Origin: Planoprotostelium fungivorum
Lineage: Eukaryota > Evosea > Variosea > Cavosteliida > Cavosteliaceae
Length of the DNA: 38,523 nt
Assembly: GCA_003024175.1 (NCBI GenBank)
Contig: MDYQ01000249.1
Location: 1-38,523 of the forward strand
Direction of reading: 5' to 3'
Shown: positions 1 through 10,600 of the stretch, piece after piece
How positions within the stretch are numbered: position 1 is the first letter of the stretch
Layout: every line of letters starts with the position of its first letter
The notes under the pieces: generated by a model
Database searches by the model: none
The model's input: the letters and a program-made list of their open reading frames with translations, nothing else
What the model was told of the DNA's origin: nothing
Program-made: the position numbers and the translations under genes

Positions 1-1889
1 GGTGGTGCTCCACGAGGTGATGGAGCTGCGAAAGCTTGATTGGCCATCATCTCCAAGTTAGGCTTGATGACGATACGTCTAGATCTGCACATCTTCAGAT
101 TCAAGCACGTCGATGTCATCTACAACGATCACTCACACCGTCTGTGTCCTCGTCTTGATCTGAGTGGCAGGTGCTTTCCTTCTCGTGGGAAGCTTTCGAC
201 CGGCCTGTCCTGCCGCGCGAGTCGGATTATTCTGCGAAATTTCAGCTCGATAACATCATACACGTACCAGTCTGGGCTTGGTGGAGGTCACTGCGTTCAA
301 GTTCACGTCCACGTTCGAATCGACTTGACTCGTTGTAGATGGTGAAGTGGTAGAGGGAGCGGCCTGTTCGCGTCAATTCGAAGAAGATGAAATTTCGATG
401 AGATTTCACCGGCGGGCGATTCCTCGGGGGTCCCATCGGCCGACTGGGTACGGCTCTCTTCGGAGGTTCCGATCTCGGAAGTTCCGGTGATTTCGGATTC
501 TCCGATCGAACGGCCACCCAGGGTGAATCCCTCTTCTCTTCGTCTCTCTCTTCCCTGGGCTTCCCACGTTCATTTTCATCCTCTCTGGCAGGTGGGGCGA
601 CGGTGGAGCTCGTGGGGGTGATCGTTGCAGTGGAAGATCCAAACGTAGACGGCGTTGTAGATAGGACGGTGGGGGGTACGTACGAGGACTCTCCTCGGTA
701 CGTCGGAACTTCCGATGGTGCCTCTCTGTGTGGGGTTTTCGCTTCATGAACGTTCTGCGGTGCTGGTTCTTCCCTCGATAACATTTCTCTCTCGGTTACC
801 ATGGTAACCTCTGCAGCTGGAATTACGGGTGCCGGTACTTCCACTATTTGACGTTGTTCCTCACGGATCGGCTGATCCATCACCTCTTTTCTCACTGGTG
901 AAGAAGGGAAATCCACTCTCCCATCTCTCGATGGAGCTGTGGCTCCATCTTCCGTCCCAGTGGTTTCGTGTCTGGCCCTCAGTGTGGGAGATCGCAGGGT
1001 GCCGGGAGAATTGGGTGCTCTGTTCGTCCTCAAAGTGTTCTGCTTCACCGTTTCCACTGCCTTCTCGTGCATCGCAATCTTAGACATGACGCTGCCCGGC
1101 TTGGGCCCCGGTCGATTGGCTCTGGGGGAATCCGTCGTAGGTGATGGAGAAGCGGTGGGAGCGGATGGAGCTGCCGTGGGAGAATTCCTGACGGCAGGGG
1201 GTGAGGCCACGGAGGAGAGTCCGGCCACAGGCTGAGCGGATGGAACTGTGGGAGTCGCTCTGAGTACCGGAGGTGATGCTACGGTGGGCCTCTCTGGTGG
1301 AGCATTCTTGGGAATCGATGTAGAAGGTATGGGAGGCGTGACCTGAGGCGGTGGTGACTGTGGGCCGGAAGCTTTCACGGGCACGGGGGGTGCTCTGGCG
1401 GGAACGGGCTTGGGTGACATGGCGGGTGATCGCGATGAAGCTGCCGTGGAGACGTTGTGGGAAGTAGCTCCACTGGGGGGAGCCAACGGCCGGGCGGGCG
1501 CTGCACCGTGAGCGGTTGTGGGCTGAGTGAATGCTCCACTGGGAAGCGTTTTAGGTTGAGATGATGCACCACTGTGAAGTGGAGTCGGCTGAGAGGGTGC
1601 TCCACTGGGAATTGCCTTGAGCTGAGGGGACGCTCCACTGGGAATTGTCGTAGTCGGAGAAATTGTCGTCTGTGGAGCTGCTGTGGGACGATCCACTGGC
1701 TTGTCTGTCATGGCCGTCTGTGGAGCAATTTTGGGTGATGGAGCTGTAGCGATCGATTCCTTTGGAGCTGCTCTGGCAATAGTGGGAGACGTAATCGCAG
1801 TTTTCACTGGATTTTCCGTGGGATTTGAACGAGATAGAATGGGACTGTTTGCGTCTCCTTCTTTCGCTCTGTTGGGTATCGATTTATCA
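1..1889 (-). CDS. Pro/Ala/Ser-rich low-complexity protein (partial, runs off left edge)
   Basis: The 3' end lies beyond position 1. The large exon (about 410-1889) is an open frame dominated by Pro, Ala, Ser and Thr, with repeated PSGA-type units near its start (about 1450-1650), then a charged stretch rich in Glu, Arg and Lys. Splicing at 324-409 continues the frame into a short exon starting SNVDVNLNAVTSTKP, then a roughly 36-nt intron, an exon rich in basic residues (NNPTRAAGQAGRK), an intron at 26-138, and APSPRG at the edge. No globular domain is recognisable. The frame has no ATG, only an acceptor at about 1890, so at least one upstream exon is missing; a stretch reading RPPPPKRN at about 1930-2000 is a candidate whose phase I could not reconcile. 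This looks like a disordered scaffold or SH3-ligand type protein, but the function is unknown. Confidence 0.6.
26..138 (-). repeat. Intron carrying the GTTGTAGAT core (introner-like family)
   Basis: This intron of the Pro-rich gene starts GTGTGAGTGATCGTTGTAGA in gene sense, so the shared core lies just downstream of the donor, as in the polymerase introns. The rest of the 113 nt does not resemble the other copies. Confidence 0.5.
324..409 (-). repeat. Intron with the shared core in inverted orientation
   Basis: In gene sense this 86-nt intron ends CATCTACAACGAGTCAAG, which is the reverse complement of the core found near the 5' end of other introns. Here it abuts the 3' splice site. Splicing at 324-409 restores a clean frame into the next exon. 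Confidence 0.5.
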
Positions 1890-2282
1890 CTGAACGTACG
1901 TTACGTCGGAAGATACGGATAAATGCTCACCCTACGGTAAAGAAGGAGGGAGGTATATTCCTCTTTGGTGGTGGAGGTCTATTCGAAAGAGAGCCCGCGA
2001 AAGAGGAGTTCTTTGATCCAGCCGGTGACGTTTTATTTCTCTCTGCAGCTGAACGAAATATTTGAGAGATGATGCAGACGGAACATCACATTATCAGATG
2101 ATGAAGGGAAATAGAATCGTGGTTACTCACAAGGAGAGAAAGCATCTCTGAATAAAACGGGTCGAGGAGATGTTGCAGGTAAAAAGATGGAACTGTCCAG
2201 CTCCTCTATTATCACATCAGATCTCACGAAACATCTCACGAAACCAAGAGCGAACGATTCGAAAGTCGTAGATCGGACAGAA
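1890..2282. other. Intergenic stretch or unresolved 5' exons of the Pro-rich gene
   Basis: About 390 nt lie between the last supported exon of the Pro-rich gene and the stop codon of the next minus-strand gene. A possible exon (about 1930-2040, minus strand) reads as Pro-rich sequence and ends at a good GTGAGC donor, but its phase disagrees with the following exon. Nothing else is recognisable. Confidence 0.4.
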
Positions 2283-2763
2283 TCAATCACCCTCATCAGG
2301 TTCCAAAACGATCATGTTCTCTGGTTCTGATTCGGTCGAGGTAGACGCGAAGTCGGGTTCAGGTTGGCTCACGGCTGGGTCAAAGAAATCACGTCCATAT
2401 TGCACTTTGACGAAAGAGGCTGTCGTACATCAGTATCACGTGGGAAATGTATGCACACCCTCTAGATCGTCTAAAGCGCTGCTCAAACGGGCAAAACTTC
2501 CGTGTTCTGCGTCTTCTTCCTATAGACACATTAACATTACAAAACGTCAATCACACAGTCACGCACATCGGAAGAGCTTATATCATACTCCTCTAATGGA
2601 ATAGAATCGTCGAAGTTCTTCCAGTTATCAGGATTTAAGAGCTATGAGGATTGTCAACAATAATGTAATGTATCAGGTGATCGTGAGTCCATCGTACAGA
2701 CGTTCTTAATTCGATGTGAAGGGCTATCACCTCTTCGAGCTCGTCCTCTGTACCGAAGTCCAT
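2283..2763 (-). CDS. Small acidic protein, function unknown
   Basis: The frame starts at an ATG at 2763 (MDFGTEDELEEVIALHIEL) and ends at a TGA at 2283. Three short introns give a protein of about 110 residues. Its middle part contains NPDNWKNFDDSIPLEEYD and its last third is Asp/Glu/Ser-rich, ending EPDEGD. The exon phases are consistent (one intron of 39 nt, one of 47 nt); the first intron (about 57 nt, GTACGA donor) is the least certain. There is no signal peptide, membrane segment or recognised domain. The gene is divergent from ARPC1, whose start lies about 400 nt away. Function unknown. Confidence 0.6.
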
Positions 2764-3163
2764 CGACGTTGTTGTTGTGGTACCCGCTTGCGGTGTCAGT
2801 CCAGCGCGTCAGAGCTTGTCTAAAAATAAATGATTTTGTTTTCCTCCCCTCTCGTACTGCACGCAGTCTCTGTCGAAAGAGATGAAGCCGCTCTATAGCA
2901 GAAAAATCACAACAAATAGAGCTTTTTCAAATCATCAATGCTCTCATCACAACCATCTTACAATCAGCCAAAAGACCCCCGAAACATCTACATCTTCACA
3001 TGATGTATAGACATCGAATCCTCCTGCGATAGAGGATGACCGTCACATGAGACAACACGTAGAGGACAAGCTTCGGGATGCGTTGTAAAATAGGATAAAA
3101 TGTAGACAGGCAAGACGTCGACAGGCAAAAACATTTTTGTTCGGATCATCTCGACCACACAAC
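2764..3163. promoter_or_regulatory. Divergent intergenic region between the small acidic gene and ARPC1
   Basis: This 400-nt interval separates two genes read in opposite directions and must hold both promoters. No clear TATA box is seen. It contains a 17-nt string (2959-2975) identical to part of an intron at 29132-29148, the only copy of the intron-associated core outside a gene. Confidence 0.4.
2954..2975 (-). repeat. Extragenic copy of the intron-associated core
   Basis: In minus sense it reads TCTTTTGGCTGATTGTA. The same 17 bases occur inside the intron at 29127-29166. The TGGCT..TTGTA pattern matches the core of the other introner-like copies. It may mark a 5'-UTR intron of the small acidic gene or a remnant insertion. 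Confidence 0.4.
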
Positions 3164-4473
3164 ATGTCTGATATTGGAAAGTTTCCTGGTGTCTCCTCTA
3201 TCACCACCCACGCGTGGAACGCTGATGGAACCAGTGAGACTTCATCCATTTCGTCTTTTCAATCGGATCGAACATCCCGACTCACACACTCTTTCAGAGG
3301 TCGCCATCTGCCCCAACAACAACGAGATCCACATCTACAAGAAGACTGGAAACACCTACGCCCTGGAACACAAGCTGACCGAGGTATATCATTTTTCGTC
3401 CCCCATTCCCCTCCTCACCCCTTCATCAGCACGACCAAGTCGTCACAGGTATCGACTGGGCCCCCAAGTCCAACCGTATCGTCTCATGCTCTCAGGACAG
3501 AAATGCTTACGTGTGGACTCTGACGGGTAACGAATGGAAGCCAGTCCTTGTTATCCTCAGAATCAACCGTGCCGCCACTCACGTCAAGTGGTCTCCTCAT
3601 GGTGAGCGCGAACACGTGGCCGTGAAAAAAACGTGATTCTGAATCTCGGATAGAGAACAAGTTTGCTGTGGCTTGCGGAGCTAACCTCGTCTCCGTCTGT
3701 TCTTTCGAGTCCGACCACGATTGGTGGGTGTCCAAGCACATCAAGAATCACACCTCCACCGTCACACACATCGCATGGCACCCTTCCAACGCTCTCCTCG
3801 CCACCGCTTCCACCGACTACAAGGCCAGAATCTTCTCTGCCCTCATCAAGGGAGTCGATAAGAGGTAATGAATGCCATATCGTCACACATTCTGACCCAC
3901 CACAGCGCCCCCACTGTCCCCATGGGAACAAAGGCACCCTTTGGACAGCTCGTTGCCGAGATCCCCACTGATGGATGGGTCCAATCTGTCGCCTGGTCTC
4001 CCTCTGGAAATGTCTTGGCCCTCACTAACCAAGATTCCACCCTTCACTTTGCCGATATCTCCTCCGGACAAGTCAACACCACCGTCGTCAAGCATCGCGA
4101 TCTTCCATTCAGAGATCTCCTCTTCACATCGGAGGCACAGCTCGTCGCCGTTGGACACGACTGCACCCCTACCACTTTCACCAACGCTGGTGGCTGGAAG
4201 TTTGGAAAGAAGGTCGATGCTGGAGAGGGAGCCGGAGCTCAGAAGGCACAGACTGCCATGAACATGTTTAAGAACCAAGACAGTCTCGGATCTGCCGCCA
4301 ACGAGACTAAGCTCAACACCAAGCACCAGAACTCCATCAGGTGAATGAGCGACGAATGAGATGGAGATCTGATGATGGGCAGCTGCATTCAGGCATTCAA
4401 GATCGCAGGAGACAAGGTTTCTCAATACTCCACCTCTGGTTTGGACGGTGCTCTCATCATCTGGGCTGCCTAA
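3164..4473 (+). CDS. ARPC1: Actin-related protein 2/3 complex subunit 1 (ARPC1)
   Basis: ARPC1 is the WD40 beta-propeller subunit of the Arp2/3 complex, which nucleates branched actin at the cell cortex. Six exons (3164-3233, 3298-3383, 3430-3601, 3654-3864, 3906-4340, 4383-4473) encode 354 residues, the usual family length. Diagnostic blocks are [11 protein letters not shown] at the N-terminus, [37 protein letters not shown] and [17 protein letters not shown], followed by [20 protein letters not shown] and [14 protein letters not shown] variable insert follows the sixth blade (about residues 285-325), where the family carries the loop that contacts Arp2/3 activators. The last exon ends [12 protein letters not shown]. 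All introns are 41-64 nt. Identification is firm. Confidence 0.96.
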
Positions 4474-4986
4474 TGTGGATGTCATGTATCACTAAAGATT
4501 CAATCTGTTCATTTTATTCTTTTCAGATCATTTTGTTCGATGTCTCGTGGCTGTAAAGGGATGTCGACTTGTTTTGGGGTGGCGATGATGTTGCAAAGCC
4601 TCTCATGATCTGTCTCCTGTGGATGGTGATCGTTGGCTGTGATGAGTGTGGATTCTATCGAGCCTCTTCTCATTGAACAACAGGCAGCGACTTTGGAGAA
4701 ATCACGTTATGATAGTATCTTGAGAGATTGGACACAATGATGATCATGCCGATGACTGACTTACGAAGAAAAAAATCACACGGCTGCGTCTCAATGGATC
4801 TGAATTCGAACCATCAGAACCACCTGATCCGACAAACGACTGGTGCTCCTGACTCTGGTCCCCTCTCATTGCACTCCATCTTGATCCTCTCCATCCCATC
4901 ACCCTAAGTTGACTTTGTCCTCCTTGTCTAACGTCGTCGACCTCTTTGGTTGGGATGTTCATTCCTCGTCGGGACACGAACACACT
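4474..4986. other. Intergenic region between ARPC1 and the membrane glycoprotein gene
   Basis: About 510 nt lie between two plus-strand genes. I see no supported coding exon and no RNA gene; it presumably holds the ARPC1 3' UTR and the promoter of the next gene. Confidence 0.5.
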
Positions 4987-7542
4987 ATGAGGAATAAGGT
5001 CATCCTCTTTGCTCTGTTTCTCCTCGCGGCATCGTTGTTATCCAATGCAGAAGACATCTGCACATACAACAACGACTGCTCAGGAGCTCTCTCTGAGGTA
5101 ACAGATAGAGTTGGATCGTGAATGCTTGCTGACTGTTAGCTCAGGCTGAATGCTGGAACTGTACCTCTGGTGTGATCCCCCAAAACAACACTACTGTGCT
5201 CTTTCAAGATGTCCAGCAGTACATCTACTTTACTCTCAACAACTCTCGCATCTTCGTGCGGAACTGGTGAGCAGAGATCTGCTACCTCTCTGATGTTGTC
5301 CAGCCTCAACTTTACTTTGCATCCCGGCTACCCTAACGCGTCTCTCTTTATAGAGGACAGTAATGTCACTTTGCTGGGGTCTGTCAGTCTGGAAGAGCTG
5401 TCTGTCTCGTCTCGATCTCAGCTCTTCGTGATGGACACGATCCAAATCACCTCGAACACCTTCCGCGATGGTGCCACTCTTTACCTCTCCTTCTATAGTG
5501 CCTTCAGCTCCCCTGTCACCAGATTCAACGGAAGTATCATCTTGGATGGTCCTCTATCGTGGACGGGAGATCTCTTCTTCTCAGGGACCATCCTCTTCTT
5601 CTACGGCAAGGAGAGCACAATCGATGGTCCGGGACAATGGTACCTACAAGATGTTCAAATCCATGGTGGAAGCTACCAATGGTACTCCGCACCCCATTTT
5701 TGTATCGCTGTCGTCCTATCCAACGTGACTCAAGAGCTGGGCACTTTTCTCAGGTTCCGACGTGCCAACATCACGGGATCATCTCTCGCCATCTCAGAGT
5801 GTCTTGATTGCTTCTTTTTGGATTGCACCATCTCGGGTGAAGGCCTCTACTCCATCGGGCACGGCACTGCGGTTCCTTTTGAAGGATCGACCATCACATT
5901 GGGTGGACACGTGGATTTTCCCTCTGGCATCTTCTTGTTAAATTCCACCGTCTTCTCCCTCAACGGCTCGATGGTAACCGGAAGAGTCCTAGACACTCTC
6001 TATACAACTCTGAGAGGCCACGCATATTGGAACTTCTCAGACTACTCCATCTACGACACCTTCTTCCCCGACGAACAGACCCTCTACAACGCGACGAGCT
6101 ACGGGAGTATTCACCTGACGGCTTCTCGTGGAGGGCAATTGCACCTGTTTGGCCAGTGGATTTCGATGGAATTCGATTACAGGGGTCAGATCAATGTAGA
6201 CGAATACGAATACACATCTGGTCTTGGGATACTCATGCTCTCCCAAGACACGGAATACACCATACGCAAGATCAAGTTTCGCCTGTGGAACCTGAGCGAG
6301 GAAAAGAAGAGGAGAGTCATTGATGGCGGGAGAATCAAGGGTCTACCTCAGTATGAGATATCACCGAACTGTCTCGACTATGCCAACGAGACGGTCGTTT
6401 TCACCCACGACACCACCGGGCTGTACGCACAGTACGTATCCGTACCCTTCTTCCGTAGAGGCTACGTCATAGACGGTCGCCTGCACCTATCCCGCGAGGA
6501 CAATCTCCCCTACGAATGCAGCAAGAACAACATCCATCTCAGTATCATCGACGGAGACCAGAAACGCAGCCTGACGCAGATGACCGACGGCACGTACGTG
6601 ACCACCTCTCTACCCGACGAGGACGGCTGCACGAGGAAGAGTGTCACCGTGTCCTTCATCGATGCAGACGGTCACCAGCAGTTGTCAGCGGTGGCTCAGA
6701 TCCTGCCCGGGCTCGTTGTGACCGACCGACGTAGCTTGTGGCAGAACTTCAACGACACGTCCAGCTTCATTTCCATCGTCACGGGAGAAGGAGGGAGAGT
6801 GAACATGTCTCTCGAGTGGAGCAAGGAGAGCGTGGAGAAGGTCGGCAGTGTATGTGGATACGCCCCCGTGGCATTGCGATTCAGATCGCCCATAGCTGGA
6901 CTCTACGACGACGTCGAATGTGGCCTTGAGAGGCAGAGTGTCCTCCTGCCAGCCAACGCTTCGATCAATCACACGAACCCTTGTGGTACCTACCAGGTAC
7001 CCTACGTGTCCATCGTCTACGAGAAGGATGGAGAACGTGTTCCATCTGAATATAACCGCGCCGGCCTCTACGTGACCAGCCTCATGACGGACAAATCGAT
7101 CGCTACGCCTGCGGTGACACTGAGAGAATCATACGAAGGAACTTATCAACTGGACTATCATCCCGTCAACTGCTCCTGCGGCCGCTTTGCCCTCTTCTGC
7201 ACCATCTTCTCCTCCAACGGTAGCCTCATCTACAACAGCACGGTCGATCTTCCTCCGACCATTTCGCTCGCGAGCGGCGAATTCACCCTCTACACGACTG
7301 GTGCATGTCTCACAAAAGAATATTATTATCACACGGTGGAGGCCGCCGTCTTCAGCCGAACTGTGATGACTCAGCTGGACACTCGCCCTAAGGACAGAAA
7401 CCCATCTTCTAATAACCCCTTGCCCTTGGAGTGGATCATACCCGTCAGCGTCGTCGGTGGTCTCTTTGTCATCATCGCTGCCTTCTTATTGGTCAGGTGG
7501 CTGAGGAAGAGGAGGACGCACAACTACCTTGAGATCCAATGA
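4987..7542 (+). CDS. Large type I membrane glycoprotein, family unknown
   Basis: Three exons (4987-5097, 5145-5266, 5304-7542) encode about 823 residues. The protein starts with a signal peptide (MRNKVILFALFLLAASLLSN, then AEDIC) and ends with one hydrophobic span (IIPVSVVGGLFVIIAAFLLV) followed by a short basic tail, RWLRKRRTHNYLEIQ. The ectodomain has many NxS/T sites (for example NCT, NNT, NFT, NVT, NGS, NAT, NST) and regularly spaced short strands of the type GSLIYNST, suggesting a beta-solenoid in the first half. The second half carries paired cysteines (CGYAP, CGLER, CGTYQ, CSCGRF). The topology indicates a cell-surface protein with a minimal cytosolic tail. I do not recognise the family and assign no function. 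Confidence 0.85.
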
Positions 7543-7645
7543 AGAGGATGAACACGAGGGAAGTGATGTTGGTTCGTCGCATCGAACTCATGACTTTGAC
7601 AACTCTCTAGACAGAAAGAGAGGAATAAAACACGAGTGAAAGACT

Positions 7646-10600
7646 TTATCCATTGCACTTTACGATGGGGTTGTGAAAGACAGAACAGATGGAGGCCATA
7701 GATACAAACTGTCTCGCGTTCATGTCTAACAGCTGCTTCGCATACGCTTCTAATTCTACGTGTCCCTTCATGACCCACTTGATGTACTGCAGCTGTAGGG
7801 ACATCATGTCCTCGCTCATCTACAACGCGTCAGTTCCATACGTGTTGCAGACGTTCACCTCGGGCTTGGTGTTCCCTCTACAACCAGACTGAGTACATTT
7901 TGTGTATTTTTTGACGAAGAGCTGACGGGTTCTGTTCTTGCACATGGGTTCCTCGCAGACGTAAAAGTGGTCGTTGTAGATGGTCACGGTCCTCTGGAAT
8001 AACTTTCGTATCGCGACCTGATCGGCAGCATCAGCATCGTGATGATGATGATGGACAGAACGATGATGATGTGATGTGATGATCATGATCTTTTCACCTT
8101 CACACTCATCGTCTCAAAGACATTCTCACACCTTTCCTTCGAGCAGTGTCGACTGTACTGGTCTTCGAACACCTGCGTGTATTCAATAGAAAACTCGCAG
8201 AAAACTGCCCACCGTTCTCGCGCCACACTTGCACACCATGGAGAATTTCTCCACCGATCTGAATCTCTCCTTGTCAGGCAATGCTCCTGAAAAAATTGAG
8301 AAAAATCGTCCGTCTACAACCTACCCAAGAAGATGTCGACGTTTCCTATGGTGTCGACCGAAGCCTCTGCGGCTCTCCTGTACTTGGTAGGATCCATGCC
8401 GAGGCAGGTGGCCAATTGAGCTTGGTCTGTTCCTTTGATCTCGGAGCAGAGACGGGTGATGGGAGGGAGGATCTGTTGGTTGAGGTACCAGTCGATGTCT
8501 ACCTTCAGGTTGTTCTTCGTCATCTGAAGAGGTGAGTCGGTGATGATCACGAGATCATGATGATGATCGTGATGCTGATGATGATCGTGATGCTGATGAT
8601 GATCGTGATGCTGATGATGATCGTGATGCTGATGATGATCGTGATGCTGATGATGATCGTGATGCTGATGATGATCGTGATGCTGATGATGATCGTGATG
8701 ATGATGATGATGGCAATCATGATGATGAGACGATCAACGCGATGGACAGATGATGGACAGATGATGGAAGACAGATACGATGTAGACAGACAGACTCACC
8801 TCTTCAGGTGATCGAGCGTTGTTCGAGAAAGAGTCCTGTGGGTTATCTCCCACACAAATGACGAACCGAATGTGATCTCCCGCCATCACCCTCTTACCCT
8901 ATCCCCCATCAACCTCCATCTACAACGAGCCACTCACCGCCTCCCTCATCCTCCTGGCCACGACAACGTGGGGCAGACCTTTCTCGGCGTATTCTTCCAA
9001 GTTTTTGGTGATTCCCTTGGTGATGACGTACTTGTCCAGAGGAATTTCACCTTCTCTCATCTCAGTGGCAGTGTTGCGGAGGTAAGAGTGGATCTCGTTG
9101 AGGAGCTCGTCTTTCGATTTACCAGAGAGGATTTGATCGAGGATGAAACTGTGGATGTCAATCGTTGATGTGATGTGATGTGATGTGGATGTGATGTGAT
9201 GTTGATGTGATGTGGATGTGATGTTGTGGATGTGATGATGTGGATGTGATGATGTGGATGACTCACTCTCCCATCTGAGAAGATAGAGGACACCAATCTC
9301 TTCTGACCAACTCCAATCCCTTCACTTCCTTCTTGTACGATATCACTCCGTTCCTCTCTTCCAACTGTCCCCCTCAATCTCCATCTACAACGAGCCACCC
9401 CACCTTCAGTGCGGCATACTTTTTCTTCCTCAACAAGAGGATGGACTTGTAGATACCATCCAATTCGATTTCCAAGAATCTTCCTCCCTTGTTCACGGTT
9501 GCCTTCACTTGTCTGCCGATGTCCTTCGCTCCGGCCAAATCGGTGAGGTTGGTGTTGATCATCAGGGAATCGGTGTCACCGTAGATGACCTGATGCATCG
9601 TCACATCCGTCCCATCATCGTTGATGTGATGTCGATGTGATGTGGATGTGATGTTGATGTTGATGTGATGTCGATGTGATGTCGATGTGATGTTGATGTT
9701 GATGTGGATGTGATGTTGATGTGGATGTGATGTGGATGTGATGTTGATGTGATGTGGATGTGATGTGGATGTGATGGGATGAACTCACATCCAAGTTGAG
9801 TTGGTTCTCGCACAACTCTTTCGTCTTCTCCAATGTCTCTCTTCCCTTTCTCGTCACCATCTCGGCCAGTGGCTTGGCGTAGAATCTGGATCCCGTGAAA
9901 CCCAGGCATCCGTACATGGAATTGGCCGTCAGCTGCATCATCATCAGACATCATCCTCCATCACGATCGTCACGATGATGATCGCGATCGCTGATCATGT
10001 CCATCGCGATGACGATGATGATCACCTTGAGGGCCATCTGACGAATGTCCAACTGCTTCAGCTTGGACGGATCACTCTCTCCACCCATCATGTTCTTCAC
10101 TGCCCTCCTGCGGTCCACTAGGCTCTTCAGCACTGTGGGCAGAACGCCCGCCGCGATATCTCCGGCCGGAGGCTGAGCCGTATCCCATTCACCGTCGGGT
10201 TTCCTCTTCCTCTCCACCTTTTATATTCAATCTACAACGTTGCAGATGGACACCCACCGTGGTGAAGCAGATGTTGTACTCTTGGATGATGGAGGGATAG
10301 AGGGAGTTGAAGTCCACGAGGAGCACGTACCGATCGTAGAATCCACTCTTTGGCGCCAAAACTTCTCCTCCCTTGTAATCTGCCTTCTTCCTCGTTTTCC
10401 CGCCAAAATTCTTCTGCGAGGCTTGCTTGTCGGGCAGGACGTAGTTCAAGTGGTGAAACTTGTGGAGTAGAAGGTATTCGTTTCTCTCAGCTCTTCCTCC
10501 TGTTAAAGACCTCGACCACAAGTTGCCCGATATGGTCGTCAGCTGATGGGTCAGAGGTATGGCGTTCAGCTTGAGGGTGAGCTGCATGGTGAGATAAGTG

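Noticed and set aside
2314-2604. 96-codon plus-strand open frame
   Set aside because: It overlaps the better supported minus-strand acidic gene, whose exons keep phase across three introns.
7228-7236. Occurrences of ATCTACAAC or GTTGTAGAT at 7228, 7973 and 11569 as further copies of the intron element
   Set aside because: These lie in coding exons and arise from ordinary codons (Ile-Tyr-Asn, or Val-Val-Asp on the sense strand), so they were not counted.
7820-7825. In-frame TAG inside the polymerase alpha coding frame, suggesting stop-codon reassignment
   Set aside because: A 39-nt GT-AG intron (7820-7858), phase 0 on both sides, removes it and gives the family-like junction KPE/MSEDMM. Other genes in the window use TAA, TAG and TGA as stops.
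8557-8811. Plus-strand 84-codon open frame rich in Met, Ile, Val and Leu
   Set aside because: It is the 18-bp intronic minisatellite read in an open frame; it has no protein-like composition.
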